A stretch of DNA of 64,000 nucleotides from an uncultured Nocardiaceae bacterium (GTDB lineage Bacteria > Actinomycetota > Actinomycetes > Mycobacteriales > Mycobacteriaceae). The DNA lies in NCBI GenBank assembly GCA_936936565.1, contig CAKZIX010000124.1:1-64000 (forward strand). The letters are read 5' to 3'. The notes beneath the pieces were generated by a model. It did not search any database and was not told where the DNA came from. It saw only the letters and a list, made by a program, of their open reading frames with translations. A program made the translations under genes and the position numbers. This document shows positions 45,208 through 57,111 of this stretch, in pieces (position 1 is the first letter of the stretch; each line of letters begins with the position of its first letter).

Positions 45208-45663
45208 TCAAAGTATCTTTGTGAAGAACATGCTGTGCGGGTCGTGCCGGTAGTCGCCGAACGGTTGGCAGGGGCGGAATCCGTGCTTGCGATACAGCCG
45301 CCGCGCGGGCTCGAAGTAGGCCATCGAGCCCGTCTCCAGGCTGACTCGGCGATAGCCGCCCGCTGTTGCCGCCGCCAGCGCGTGCGTCAACAGTCCGGTG
45401 CCGATGCCGCGCCCGGTCTGTCCGGCGGCTGTGCGCATCGATTTGAGTTCGGCGTGCGTGGCGTCGAGCCGTTTCAGCGCGACGCACCCGGCCAGGTCCG
45501 TGGCCAGCCACGCGGTCCAGAACGTGATGTCCGGGTGTCGCAGGCCGTCGAGGTCCAGCGCGTGGATGCTCTCCGGTGGCGACGTCGCGTGCATGTCCCG
45601 CAGGTGCTCGGTGAGCAGTGCGTGGACCTGCGGCCGGGTGAGGTCGTCGACTTCGATTCTCAT
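45208..45663 (-). CDS. GNAT family N-acetyltransferase
   Basis: 151 aa. Acetyl-CoA loop AGQTGRGIGTGLLTHAL (Q/RxxGxG/A type), then YRRVSLETGSMAYFEPARRLYRKHGF, the typical GNAT C-terminal half. Close to ElaA/YhhY-like small-molecule or peptide acetyltransferases; substrate unknown. ATG overlaps the VOC gene stop by four bases, so it is the last gene of a coupled AraC-VOC-GNAT set. Confidence 0.88.
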   Translation of the reverse strand: MRIEVDDLTRPQVHALLTEHLRDMHATSPPESIHALDLDGLRHPDITFWTAWLATDLAGCVALKRLDATHAELKSMRTAAGQTGRGIGTGLLTHALAAATAGGYRRVSLETGSMAYFEPARRLYRKHGFRPCQPFGDYRHDPHSMFFTKIL

Positions 45664-46043
45664 GCAGGCAGTGGCGCGAACAGGTCGGTGCTGTAGCCGT
45701 CGGGGTCGCGTACCAGCGCGTACCGCTGGCCCCACGGCGCATCCCATGGCGCCTTGTGCCCGTCGTAGCCGGCCGCGACCAGCTTGTCGAACGTAGCGTC
45801 CACGTCGGCGGGGCTGTCCGCCAGGAACGCCAAACCGATTCCGCCCGTAGACATGTGGTAGTCCGGGTCGAAGCTGCGCACGGTGTCGAGCGCATCCCAG
45901 GCCACGCGCAGGCCGCCGGGCAGCGTCACCTCGACGTGTGGCTGAGTGTCCGCGTCGGCCGGAATGTCGAGCCCGAGTTCGCGGTAGAACGCGAGCGAGC
46001 GGGCCATGTCCGCGACCACGATGCCGATCAGATCCAGTTTCAT
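45660..46043 (-). CDS. VOC (glyoxalase/bleomycin resistance) family protein
   Basis: 127 aa, two beta-alpha-beta-beta-beta modules: IGIVVADMARSLAFYRELGLDI and FDKLVAAGYDGHKAPWDAPWGQRYALVRDPDGYSTDLF. Candidates for metal ligands or a binding role are not clear; it may bind or modify a small toxic molecule. Its start overlaps the araC-type gene stop (ATGA). Confidence 0.85.
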   Translation of the reverse strand: MKLDLIGIVVADMARSLAFYRELGLDIPADADTQPHVEVTLPGGLRVAWDALDTVRSFDPDYHMSTGGIGLAFLADSPADVDATFDKLVAAGYDGHKAPWDAPWGQRYALVRDPDGYSTDLFAPLPA

Positions 46044-46864
46044 TTCTTTCTCCTTTCGTCACCGTCGACCTTGCCGGATCCCGCCGTCCCGGTATTGAAC
46101 GTTCCGGCCATCCGGCGTTCCTCCCAGTCCAGCAGCGCCGCCGGCGTGATCCCGGTCAGGTCCTTCGACTCGCGGGTGAGGTGTGGCTGATCGGCGTACC
46201 CGCTGTCGGCGGCGAGTCGGGCGAGGTCGCGGTGCGGGCGCGCGGTCCGCGCCGCGCGCAGGAAGCGCTGGAACCTGGTGATGCGGGCGAGGGTGCGCGG
46301 CGGGTAGCCGACGGCGTCTTCGACGCGGCGGCGCAGCTGGCGTTCGCTGAGACCGGCCCGGGCCGCGAGCTCGGCGAGGGCGGGGCCGGGTTGGTAGGTG
46401 AGGGCGCGCGCCACCGCAACTGCCACGCCGTCGAGCTCATGGGTGCCGCCGAGCCGCTGCTGCAGCGCGCCGACGAGCGTGCGCAACTGCGCACGCGGAT
46501 CCCCGGCCGTCAGCGTGCGGTCGGCGAGCGGCGCGGCCGCGTCGCCCCACAGCTCGGTGATCGGCAGCGTGGTGTCCCGGAAATCCTTGACGCTGGTGCC
46601 GAGAATCGGGCTGGCCGCGCCGGTGCGGAACCGGACGCCGACGCTCGCGGTACCCGGCGCGACCGCAACCGTTGTCGAGGTGGTCGCAGGCCCCGCCACC
46701 AGCACCTGCGCACCGGAAACGACGAGATCCGTGCAGCCGTCGGGCAGCACCGGCTGCGCGTAGGTCCCCTCGCCAGCGCCGATCTCCTGAATCCACAGGC
46801 ACTGCACGTACGGCGCGAGCGCGGCCGGCGCTGCGAGCTCGACGTACCGCGATTGCAGACCCAT
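46040..46864 (-). CDS. AraC-family transcriptional regulator
   Basis: 274 aa. The N-terminal half (ELAAPAALAPYVQCLWIQ, LPDGCTDLVVSG) matches the DUF6597-type sensor domain; the C-terminal ~100 residues are a double HTH (ELAARAGLSERQLRRRVEDAVGYPPRTLARITRFQRF; DLARLAADSGYADQPHLTRESKDLTGITP). First gene of the coupled AraC-VOC-GNAT unit, which it probably controls. Confidence 0.88.
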   Translation of the reverse strand: MGLQSRYVELAAPAALAPYVQCLWIQEIGAGEGTYAQPVLPDGCTDLVVSGAQVLVAGPATTSTTVAVAPGTASVGVRFRTGAASPILGTSVKDFRDTTLPITELWGDAAAPLADRTLTAGDPRAQLRTLVGALQQRLGGTHELDGVAVAVARALTYQPGPALAELAARAGLSERQLRRRVEDAVGYPPRTLARITRFQRFLRAARTARPHRDLARLAADSGYADQPHLTRESKDLTGITPAALLDWEERRMAGTFNTGTAGSGKVDGDERRKK

Positions 46865-46907
46865 ACGTCGAGGATGCGGGCTGGGACGGCAGATGCGCCA
46901 CCCGAGC

Positions 46908-47882
46908 TCAGGACGCGATGTCGACGACCACCTTGCCGCGCGCGTGCCCGGCCTCCACGTAGGCGACGGCGGCAGCCGCGTCGTCGAGCGAGTACCTGCG
47001 GTCGACGACCGGTACCAGCTGCCCCAATTCGATCAGCGCGCGCAACTCGTCGAGCCCGGCGACCGTGGTTTTCGCCAACGGCGTGGACACCTTGCGGGGC
47101 GTGAGCATCCCGGCCAACTGTCCGCGGATCATTAGTCCGACGGGCCCGAAGAGGGTGCCGCCGGCGTAGACGCCGCCGCCGGACAGCACCAGCCGCCCCC
47201 GCCGCGTGAGCAGCCCGAACAGTGCGCGCACGCTCCGATTTCCGACGAGGTCGACCACCACGTCGAACTCGCCGGACGGCTCGCCCATTGTGTAGTCGAC
47301 GACGTCGTGGGCGCCCAGCGAGCGCACCAGGTCGAGATTTCGGGTGCTGCACACCGCGGTCACCTTCGCCCCGCGCGCGACGGCCAGCTGTACCGCGAAC
47401 GTGCCCACCCCGCCCGAGGCGCCGTTGATCAGCAGCCGGTCACCGGCCGCGACCGCGGTCAGGCAGACCAGGGCCGTGCCGGCGGCCAGCGGCACCGTCG
47501 CCGCCCGCGCGAAATCCAGGTTCGCCGGCTTGCGGCTCACCTGTCGTGCGGGCACGACCGCGTACTCGGCGAAGGTGCCCTCCGCCTCGCCGAAGACCTC
47601 GTCACCGACGGCCACGCTGGTGACCTCCAGCCCGACCGCCGTCACGGTGCCGGCGAAGTCCCGGCCGCGGATCGGTTGTCTGGGCCCGCGCCTGCCGAAC
47701 ATGGTGCGATCCAGGTACCGGGCGATCCGCGGGTCGCCGCGCATGATGTGCCAGTCCGCGGGGTTGACCGCCGCCGCGTGCACCCGAACCTGCACCTCGT
47801 CCGGGCCTGGTTCGGGTACGGCGACGTCGGCGATGCGGAGCGCGTCAGCGGCGCAATAACCGTCCTGCACAAGGGCTTTCAC
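46908..47882 (-). CDS. Quinone oxidoreductase-like MDR family NAD(P) oxidoreductase
   Basis: 324 aa. GroES-like N-terminus (VHAAAVNPADWHIMRGDP), NADPH motif GASGGVGTFAVQLAVARG, C-terminal VEAGHARGKVVVDI. No catalytic zinc ligands, so of the zinc-free quinone reductase/zeta-crystallin type. GTG at 47882. 44 bases upstream of the AraC gene on the same strand, possibly co-transcribed. Confidence 0.9.
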   Translation of the reverse strand: MKALVQDGYCAADALRIADVAVPEPGPDEVQVRVHAAAVNPADWHIMRGDPRIARYLDRTMFGRRGPRQPIRGRDFAGTVTAVGLEVTSVAVGDEVFGEAEGTFAEYAVVPARQVSRKPANLDFARAATVPLAAGTALVCLTAVAAGDRLLINGASGGVGTFAVQLAVARGAKVTAVCSTRNLDLVRSLGAHDVVDYTMGEPSGEFDVVVDLVGNRSVRALFGLLTRRGRLVLSGGGVYAGGTLFGPVGLMIRGQLAGMLTPRKVSTPLAKTTVAGLDELRALIELGQLVPVVDRRYSLDDAAAAVAYVEAGHARGKVVVDIAS

Positions 47883-47936
47883 ACGTCGAACGGTAACCCC
47901 GGACGGGTGCCCGGCACATCGGGGGAAACCCCGATT

Positions 47937-48587
47937 TCACCAGCCTCTAGCGCGCCACTCGGGTAGCTGCGGGCGCTCCGTGCCGAGCGTGGTGTCGTCG
48001 CCGTGCCCCGGATACACCACGGTGTCGTCTCCGTATCGCCCGAACAGCTTGGTCTCGACGTCGTCGATGAGCGTCGCGAAATCCGCGGGCGACCACGTCT
48101 TGCCGACGCCGCCGGGGAACAGGCTGTCGCCCGTGAACAGGTGCACGCGTCCGTCGCCGTCGGTGAGCGCCAGCGTGACCGAGCCGGGGGTGTGCCCGCG
48201 CAGGTGGATCACGTCGAGGTTCAGCTCGCCGATCGTGACGGTGTCACCGTCGGTGAGCAGCCGATCCGGCGGCACCGGCAACGGTTCGGCGTCGAGCGCG
48301 TGTGCCGCAGTCGGCGCGACACCGGCCACCGCGGCGAGCGCCTGCCAGTGGTCCGGGTGCTGGTGGGTGGTGACGACGAGTTGCACGTCGGCGCCGGAGA
48401 TCAGGTCCTGGATACGTTCGGGTTCGTTCGCGGCGTCGACGAGCAGCGACTGCCCGGATCGGGAACAGGTGACCAGGTAGACGTTGTTGTCCATGGGGCC
48501 GACCGACATCTTGGTGATGGTGGCGCCGGTGACCTGGCGTTGCTGGGCGGGTGTACCGGGGGAGACGTGGCCGGTGTACGGGTCCAT
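47937..48587 (-). CDS. Metallo-beta-lactamase fold hydrolase (glyoxalase II-like)
   Basis: 216 aa. Metal motif THQHPDHW (HxHxDH), then HLRGHTPGSV, FTGDSLFPGG and VYPGHGDDT supply the remaining ligands. YcbL/hydroxyacylglutathione hydrolase-like. It lies divergent from uvrA, as in other Mycobacteriales. ATG 48587; a GTG nine bases upstream is also possible. Confidence 0.9.
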   Translation of the reverse strand: MDPYTGHVSPGTPAQQRQVTGATITKMSVGPMDNNVYLVTCSRSGQSLLVDAANEPERIQDLISGADVQLVVTTHQHPDHWQALAAVAGVAPTAAHALDAEPLPVPPDRLLTDGDTVTIGELNLDVIHLRGHTPGSVTLALTDGDGRVHLFTGDSLFPGGVGKTWSPADFATLIDDVETKLFGRYGDDTVVYPGHGDDTTLGTERPQLPEWRARGW

Positions 48588-48714
48588 GACGCGCACGCTA
48601 CCGTCGTGGTGGGGCCTGGTGCGCAATCGTCCAAGAAACTTGTCGGTGGTCGCCTCTACCATCACGTCGGTGGGCATATTCGAGCCGTCTACCAGGCCAA
48701 GAAGGGAACATTCG

Positions 48715-51645
<2,931 letters not shown>

Positions 51646-51692
51646 CCGCGTATATCGATCAATATTGCTGGGGGAGAGTGTGGAGCAATATC

Positions 51693-51908
51693 ATGATTTA
51701 CATGAAGACGATGATCGATCTGGACGACGAGGCGCTGGCTGCCGCCGCCAAGGAACTCGGGACCACCACCAAAAAGGACACGGTCAATGCCGCGCTGCGT
51801 TTCGTGGCGGAGCGGCAGCGGCGTATCGAGGAACTGCTGGACGATCCGTTGCGCTTCGGCGGTCCCGACATCACCGACCACGAGGTGATGCGTCGGGCGC
51901 GGCGGTGA
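51693..51908 (+). CDS. vapB: VapB-type antitoxin
   Basis: 71 aa. MKTMIDLDDEALAAAAKELGTTTKKDTVNAALRFVAE is the standard ribbon-helix-helix VapB pattern (type with DRRR-like end: EVMRRARR). ATG 51693 follows GGAG by 7 bases. Its stop overlaps the toxin GTG start by three bases. Expected to bind and neutralise VapC and repress its own operon. Confidence 0.9.
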   Translation: MIYMKTMIDLDDEALAAAAKELGTTTKKDTVNAALRFVAERQRRIEELLDDPLRFGGPDITDHEVMRRARR

Positions 51909-52336
51909 CAATTCGGCCGGGCTTGCTCTACCTTGTTGACACGTCGGCGATCGCCCGTGCCCGAAGCTCGGACGTCGGGCGAATCATCGACGGTCTGACG
52001 GCGAACCGGTCCGCGGCGACCTGCGTGACGATCGATCTGGAGATCGGCTACTCGGGTCGCACTCCCGACGAGATGACGAGGATCGCCGACATTCGGCACG
52101 AGCTGTACGTCACGCTGCCGATCACCGAAGCCGTTGCCGAGCGAGCGCGCACAATTCAGCTGCGCATGGCCGCGCGCGGCCACCACCGCGCCGCCGGCGT
52201 CGTCGATCTCCTGACGGCGGCCGTCGCCGAGATCCACGACGCCGTCCTCCTGCACTACGACGCCGATTTCGAGCACATCGCCGCGACCACCGGTCAGCGT
52301 CAGCAGTGGATCGTTCCGCGCGGCTCCGTCGATTGA
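51905..52336 (+). CDS. vapC: VapC-type PIN domain toxin
   Basis: 143 aa ribonuclease of the PIN fold. The acidic site is complete: D12 (LVDTSAIAR), E46 (TIDLEIGYS), D101 (AGVVDLLTAA), D119/D121 (HYDADFEHI). GTG start coupled to vapB. It shows no sign of decay. Confidence 0.9.
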   Translation: MTIRPGLLYLVDTSAIARARSSDVGRIIDGLTANRSAATCVTIDLEIGYSGRTPDEMTRIADIRHELYVTLPITEAVAERARTIQLRMAARGHHRAAGVVDLLTAAVAEIHDAVLLHYDADFEHIAATTGQRQQWIVPRGSVD

Positions 52337-52366
52337 GTCGGCCTCTACGCCGGCGCGGCTGCATGT

Positions 52367-52413
52367 CATCGTCGCGTTCGCGACGGCGCATTGCATCGTC
52401 GCGTTCGCGACGG
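52367..52413. repeat. Duplicated palindrome between vapC and P450
   Basis: A 20-bp unit, itself a near-perfect palindrome (CGTCGCG-TT-CGCGACG), occurs at 52367-52386 and 52394-52413, 27 bases apart (nearly three helical turns). It could be a pair of operators for the P450 gene, or a hairpin at the vapBC mRNA end. Confidence 0.6.
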
Positions 52414-52512
52414 ACTCGCTCGGCGGCGCCGGCGAAATTGCCCCGTCGCGCACCTGTAGCCAGGGCCGCGCAGGGCGAGTGTGTTGTGCAGCGGCGTCCT
52501 AAGCTGTCCCGC

Positions 52513-53631
52513 GTGCTCGACATCTTCGATGCCGCATTCGCCGCCGACCCATGGCCGACGCTGGCCGGGTTGCGCGCCGACGGGGGCGTGCATCGCGTCC
52601 ATACCCCGGACGGTCCGCCGGCCTGGCTGGTCACTCGGTACGCGAATGTCAGGGCGGGACTGCTGGATTCGCGGTTGTCGACGAACGTGCGGCACGCCGG
52701 CGGAACCGATTACCGGGGTTTCGTGGTGCCGCCGCCGCTGGATGCGAACCTGCTCAACACCGAACCGGCCGACCTGCTGCGGCTGCGCCGGGTGGTCACC
52801 GCGGAGTTGTCGCCGCGGCGAATCGCCGATGTCGGTGCCGACGTCGGCGCGCGCCTGCTCGCACAGGCGCCCGACGGCACCCTCGATGTTGTTGCACAGC
52901 TTGCGGTTCCGGCAACTGCGCACGTCATCGGAGACATGCTGGGGTTGGCGCCCACGCAGCGGGATGCGTTGCTCGGCTGGGCCCGCGCCACGCTGGCGCC
53001 GGGTGCGGCACCGCGGGCGCGCGACACGTTGTCCGGCATGCTCGGGCTGATTCGCGACGTCGTCGCGCAGGCGCAGGAAAGTCGCAGTGACACAACCATA
53101 TCCAGGATTGCGGCGCATCCGGACGTGACCGGTGCCGAACTCGCGGGGCTGGTGTTCTATCTGCTGTTCGTCTGGTACGAGGTGTTCGTCGACCTGCTCG
53201 CCGGCGGCATTCTCACACTGGCGCAGCACACCGGCGAGTTCGTGCCGGGCAGCGTCGACGAGCTGCTGCGGTTCCTGTCGCCGCAGGTGCTTGCCGGGCC
53301 TCGATTCGCACTGACGGACCTGAGCATCGGGGATCGGGTGGTCCGCCGGGGCGAGACGGTGTTGTTGTGCCTGGCGGCCGCGAATCGGGATCCGGAGGTG
53401 TTCGTCGATCCCGACACGTTCGACCCGGCCCGAGATCCGAATCCGCACCTCGGCCTCGGATACGGCGGGCACGCGTGTCTGGGTTCCGCGCTGGTGCGGC
53501 CGGTGGCGGCGGAGATCTTTCGGCAGTTTCAGGCGAGGTGGCCCCAGGCGCGACAGCTCGACCCGAATATCAACTGGCGCTCGGGATTTCGGCATCGGGG
53601 CCCGCTCGAGCTGCGACTGGCGCTGACCTGA
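52513..53631 (+). CDS. Atypical cytochrome P450
   Basis: 372 aa from GTG 52513; the start is weakly supported and another GTG lies ~27 bases upstream. The K-helix ExxR is present (E250-LLR) and the heme loop is HLGLGYGGHACLG with Cys322; the usual Phe of FGxGxHxC is Leu. The I-helix motif A/GGxD/ET is missing: the matching stretch reads FVWYEVFVD (about 219-227), without the acid-threonine pair that delivers protons for oxygen activation. Short N-terminus. Substrate unknown; could be a non-monooxygenase P450. No ferredoxin gene is adjacent. Confidence 0.82.
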   Translation: MLDIFDAAFAADPWPTLAGLRADGGVHRVHTPDGPPAWLVTRYANVRAGLLDSRLSTNVRHAGGTDYRGFVVPPPLDANLLNTEPADLLRLRRVVTAELSPRRIADVGADVGARLLAQAPDGTLDVVAQLAVPATAHVIGDMLGLAPTQRDALLGWARATLAPGAAPRARDTLSGMLGLIRDVVAQAQESRSDTTISRIAAHPDVTGAELAGLVFYLLFVWYEVFVDLLAGGILTLAQHTGEFVPGSVDELLRFLSPQVLAGPRFALTDLSIGDRVVRRGETVLLCLAAANRDPEVFVDPDTFDPARDPNPHLGLGYGGHACLGSALVRPVAAEIFRQFQARWPQARQLDPNINWRSGFRHRGPLELRLALT

Positions 53632-53775
53632 ATGGGGCGGCACGGACGAGGTGCCGCCCCACCCGTTCCCGGCCCCCCGGGCGATCCACTTCCGCTGTCG
53701 CTCGTCGTGACTACGGATCGTTCGAAGTATAGGATCTCGACCACGCAGTGTGTCAACTGTAGGAGACGGGGGTTC

Positions 53776-54216
53776 ATGAACATCGAACATCCGTTCACGC
53801 GTGCGCTGAACACGTTGATCAACAGCATGCACCCGCCGCAGCGCAAGGCGGATTCCAGCGTCGAGATTGCCCACCGCGCGCTCGCCGAAGACATCGAAAC
53901 CAGCACGGGGGCAAAGCTTTCCGCGAACTATCTGTGGAAGCTGCGGACGGGTCAGACGGTGAACCCGTCCTACGAGACGCTCGAGGCGCTGCGCCGCTAC
54001 TTCGGGCTCGACAGCCTCGACCCGCTCACCGATCCGGATCTGGCTACGGCGCGTGGCAGTGAACTGGCGCTGATCGCGGCGCTGCGCGGCGATGCCGATC
54101 GCGAAGTGCTCGAAATTGTGCTCCGGGACGGTGTCGCGCAAGGTACCGTCCGGCCGGAGTCGCTGCGGGCCATGGTCGACATTCTCGCCCGTATCGACGG
54201 CGAGCGCACCGAGTGA
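53776..54216 (+). CDS. Helix-turn-helix regulator of an ImmA-linked cassette
   Basis: 146 aa. HTH region about residues 32-78 (ALAEDIETSTGAKLSANYLWKLRTGQTVNPSYETLEALRRYF), XRE-like with an EspR-type insertion. The C-terminal ~60 residues (LALIAALRGDADREVLEIVL) are a helical domain. AGGAG lies about 10 bases before ATG 53776. Its stop overlaps the GTG of the next gene (GTGA). With the next two genes it forms a coupled set seen in actinobacteria. Confidence 0.82.
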   Translation: MNIEHPFTRALNTLINSMHPPQRKADSSVEIAHRALAEDIETSTGAKLSANYLWKLRTGQTVNPSYETLEALRRYFGLDSLDPLTDPDLATARGSELALIAALRGDADREVLEIVLRDGVAQGTVRPESLRAMVDILARIDGERTE

Positions 54217-54746
54217 CTGCGCTGTCGGGGTGGTCTGGAAAGGGGGAACGGGCGTTGATGAATCGACGGCGTTTGCGCCGCAACGTGCGGGAACTGGGCC
54301 TCGGGCAACGGTTCACCGTCACCGAACTGGCGGCGGCGTTGGCCCGCAAGCGGGCGCGCGTGCTGCGGCTGCGCCCCGAAGCGCTGCCGGCGGACGGGTT
54401 TTCCGGTGGCCTGTTGGTCACCGACTCGGTGGATTTCGTTGCTTACCAGCGCAATACCTCGCGCGTGCATCAAGATCACATCATCTGCCACGAGTTCGGG
54501 CATCTCATCGCCGGGCACCGCACCACGAGTGTGCTCGGTGCGGAGGCACTGCGGCTGTTGGCTCCGAACATCGATCCGGTGGTCGTGCGCCGGATGCTGG
54601 GGCGTACCGGCTACGGCGCCGACGCGGAGCGCGAGGCCGAGTACATCGCCGAAATGCTGATGGCCGATCACATTTCGGAGTGGGCCCCGCGCGTCGAATG
54701 GGTCGTCCCGGATTCGGTGCGCCGGCTGGCGAACACGCTGAGCTGA
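54213..54746 (+). CDS. ImmA/IrrE-like zinc metallopeptidase
   Basis: 177 aa. Zinc motif HEFGH at 93-97 with a likely third ligand in EREAEYIAEML (about 138-148). The N-terminus (RRRLRRNVRELGLGQRFTVTELAAAL) is a basic segment. ImmA-type proteases cleave partner HTH repressors in mobile elements and stress responses; cleavage of the upstream HTH protein is inferred from pairing. GTG 54213 overlaps the previous stop; ATG 54258 is an alternative. Confidence 0.85.
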   Translation: MTALSGWSGKGERALMNRRRLRRNVRELGLGQRFTVTELAAALARKRARVLRLRPEALPADGFSGGLLVTDSVDFVAYQRNTSRVHQDHIICHEFGHLIAGHRTTSVLGAEALRLLAPNIDPVVVRRMLGRTGYGADAEREAEYIAEMLMADHISEWAPRVEWVVPDSVRRLANTLS

Positions 54747-54747
54747 G

Positions 54748-55905
54748 ATGGCGTTCGCACTGGTCTACGGCGGTATCGGCGCCTTCGCCCTCGTCATGTT
54801 CGGGTGGCGGGCCGTGGTTGCACTGCGTGGCCCGCGCAGCGCGGCGCGTTGGGCGGTGGCCGTCGCGATTCTCTGCGCGGCAATCGGATTCGAAGCCGCC
54901 GTGCCACGCACCTATACCTGGCTGGGACGGGTCACCGGCAGTCCGAACATCGCCACGCTGATCGTCTACGGCGCGATCACGGCAGCGGTGCTCGCGCAGG
55001 TGGTGTGGATCTCGCATCTGGTGGGGGCACCGCAGCGCACCCGGCGCGTCGTTGCGGCGGCGATCGTCACACTGATCGCGATGACGGGGCTGTTTGCGGT
55101 GGCGCCGGTACACGACGCGGTGCACGCCACCGACTTCGACGCCACGTATGCGAAAGAGCCGCTGGCCGTGGCTTTCCTGGCCATCTACCTGGCTGCCTAC
55201 AGCGGCGGGCTGATCCGGATCGTGCTCGCCTCGCGTGCGTGGCTGCCGGATCTCGAGCAGTTACCCGGCTTGCGCACCGGCATGCGGTTGCTCGGTGTCG
55301 GCTCGGCGATCGCGGTGTTGTACGCGGCCGGCAAGGTGGCCGCCATCGTCGGGGCGTGGTCCGGGCTGGACACCCATCGGCTCAACGTCGACATCGCACC
55401 CGCGTTCGCGAGCATGGGCGCGGCGGTGATGCTCGTCGGCTATCTGTTGCCCGGCCTACTCGCATGGTGGCGCACCGGGCAGGACCGGCGCCGCCAGCTG
55501 CGCCGGTTGCAGCCGCTGTGGCTCGAATTGCGTGCGGTCGCCCCGGAGTTGGCGGTCGATCGGCGGCTGGCCGGCACGCGGGCCCGGCTCTACCGTCGCG
55601 TGATCGAAATCCGGGACTGGCTCGTGCGGCTGCAGCCCTACCTGTCCGACGAGTCCGCGGCCGCCGGTCACGAACTCGCGGAACTGGTCGCCGGCGAGGG
55701 CGACCGTGCGGCGGTCGTCGAAGCCGTGCGCATCGGCGCGGCGCTGCGGGCGCGGGCGGCCGGTCTGCGGGGGTCCGGGGGCACGTTCGCCGAGTCCGCA
55801 ACGCCGGGCTTGGCCGGTGAGATCGTCTGGCTGGCCGACGTCTCCGAGGCCTATGCCCGTTTCGTCGGGCCCGAAGATTCGCTGCTCAGTACACCGGGCC
55901 GGTGA
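54748..55905 (+). CDS. MAB_1171c-like seven-TM protein
   Basis: 385 aa, starting one base after the protease stop. About seven membrane helices fill residues 1-245, followed by a charged cytoplasmic domain (WWRTGQDRRRQLRRLQPLWLELRAVAPEL...RLYRRVIEIRDWLVRL...). It matches the MAB_1171c/DUF6545 family, labelled putative transporter without evidence. The layout (7TM plus cytosolic tail, coupled to protease and HTH regulator) suggests a membrane sensor. Its end overlaps the convergent DUF1844 gene by 20 bases. Confidence 0.8.
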   Translation: MAFALVYGGIGAFALVMFGWRAVVALRGPRSAARWAVAVAILCAAIGFEAAVPRTYTWLGRVTGSPNIATLIVYGAITAAVLAQVVWISHLVGAPQRTRRVVAAAIVTLIAMTGLFAVAPVHDAVHATDFDATYAKEPLAVAFLAIYLAAYSGGLIRIVLASRAWLPDLEQLPGLRTGMRLLGVGSAIAVLYAAGKVAAIVGAWSGLDTHRLNVDIAPAFASMGAAVMLVGYLLPGLLAWWRTGQDRRRQLRRLQPLWLELRAVAPELAVDRRLAGTRARLYRRVIEIRDWLVRLQPYLSDESAAAGHELAELVAGEGDRAAVVEAVRIGAALRARAAGLRGSGGTFAESATPGLAGEIVWLADVSEAYARFVGPEDSLLSTPGR

Positions 55906-56215
55906 ACTTCTCGCCCGGGCCCTTGCCGGGCTCGTCGGGTACCGCCGATGCCTCGCGGAACGCGCGCTGCAGCGACTGCAGACCCTCGCGGATGGGCCCG
56001 GCGTGCGGGCCGAGGTACTCGGCGGACGCGGTGACCAGGCCGGCCAGGGCAGTGATCACCCGGCGCGCCTCGTCCAGATCGCGATGCGGGCTCTCGTCCG
56101 GGTCCGATTCGCCGAGGCCGAGCTTTTCGGCCGCCGAACTCATCAGCATCACCGCCGCCCGGCTGATCACTTCCACGGCGGGGACCTCGGCGAGTTCACG
56201 AACCTGATCGGTCAT
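55886..56215 (-). CDS. DUF1844 family protein
   Basis: 109 aa from ATG 56215; in-frame extension to 56245 is less likely. Helical N-terminus VRELAEVPAVEVISRAAVMLMSSAAEKLGL is the DUF1844 pattern, then helices rich in A/L and a G/P/E tail. It is found beside infC in Mycobacteriales. Function unknown. Confidence 0.75.
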   Translation of the reverse strand: MTDQVRELAEVPAVEVISRAAVMLMSSAAEKLGLGESDPDESPHRDLDEARRVITALAGLVTASAEYLGPHAGPIREGLQSLQRAFREASAVPDEPGKGPGEKFTGPVY

Positions 56216-56521
56216 GGCTCCGAGAATCCCACACGCGGTAGCCACCGCACGATTTCGGTCCCGACATGGACAAATGCTATGGTGATCGTTGACGACCGCC
56301 CTGGACCGCGCGTTCAGGGCAACAAGTGGAGCCCGACTCCCACCGTCGACCGCACCAACAGCTGGTCAACGGTATCCGGTCCGGTGCGCTCAGGCGTGCC
56401 GTCGATCGGTTGTCAGCATCGGGCCCTGCTCTCGTGAAATACCGAGGCAGGGCTTTCTTGTTGAACTCGGGGTCTACTCATTGCGAGCGGTCGAGAACGA
56501 ACCGCGAACCTAGGAGGCCCC
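56216..56521 (+). other. infC leader region
   Basis: 306 bases between DUF1844 and infC. A TATGGT -10-like hexamer is at 56279-56284. The hairpin at 56423-56453 followed by TTTCTT and the ribosome binding site AGGAGG (56513-56518) suggest a structured leader with possible attenuation. No open reading frame with a good ribosome binding site is seen. Confidence 0.5.
56423..56459 (+). terminator. Possible attenuator hairpin in the infC leader
   Basis: GCCCTGC (56423-56429) pairs with GCAGGGC (56447-56453); CTCG/CGAG extends pairing inside; TTTCTT follows. It is about 60 bases before the infC start, a place where ribosomal protein leaders control infC-rpmI-rplT in other bacteria. Confidence 0.55.
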
Positions 56522-57103
<582 letters not shown>

Positions 57104-57111
57104 GGATCCAA

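Noticed and set aside
45208..46062. One long 284-residue acetyltransferase reading through the VOC gene
   Set aside because: The first ~130 residues are Arg/Gly-rich without pattern and overlap the VOC gene; the real GNAT starts at 45663 with an ATGA overlap.
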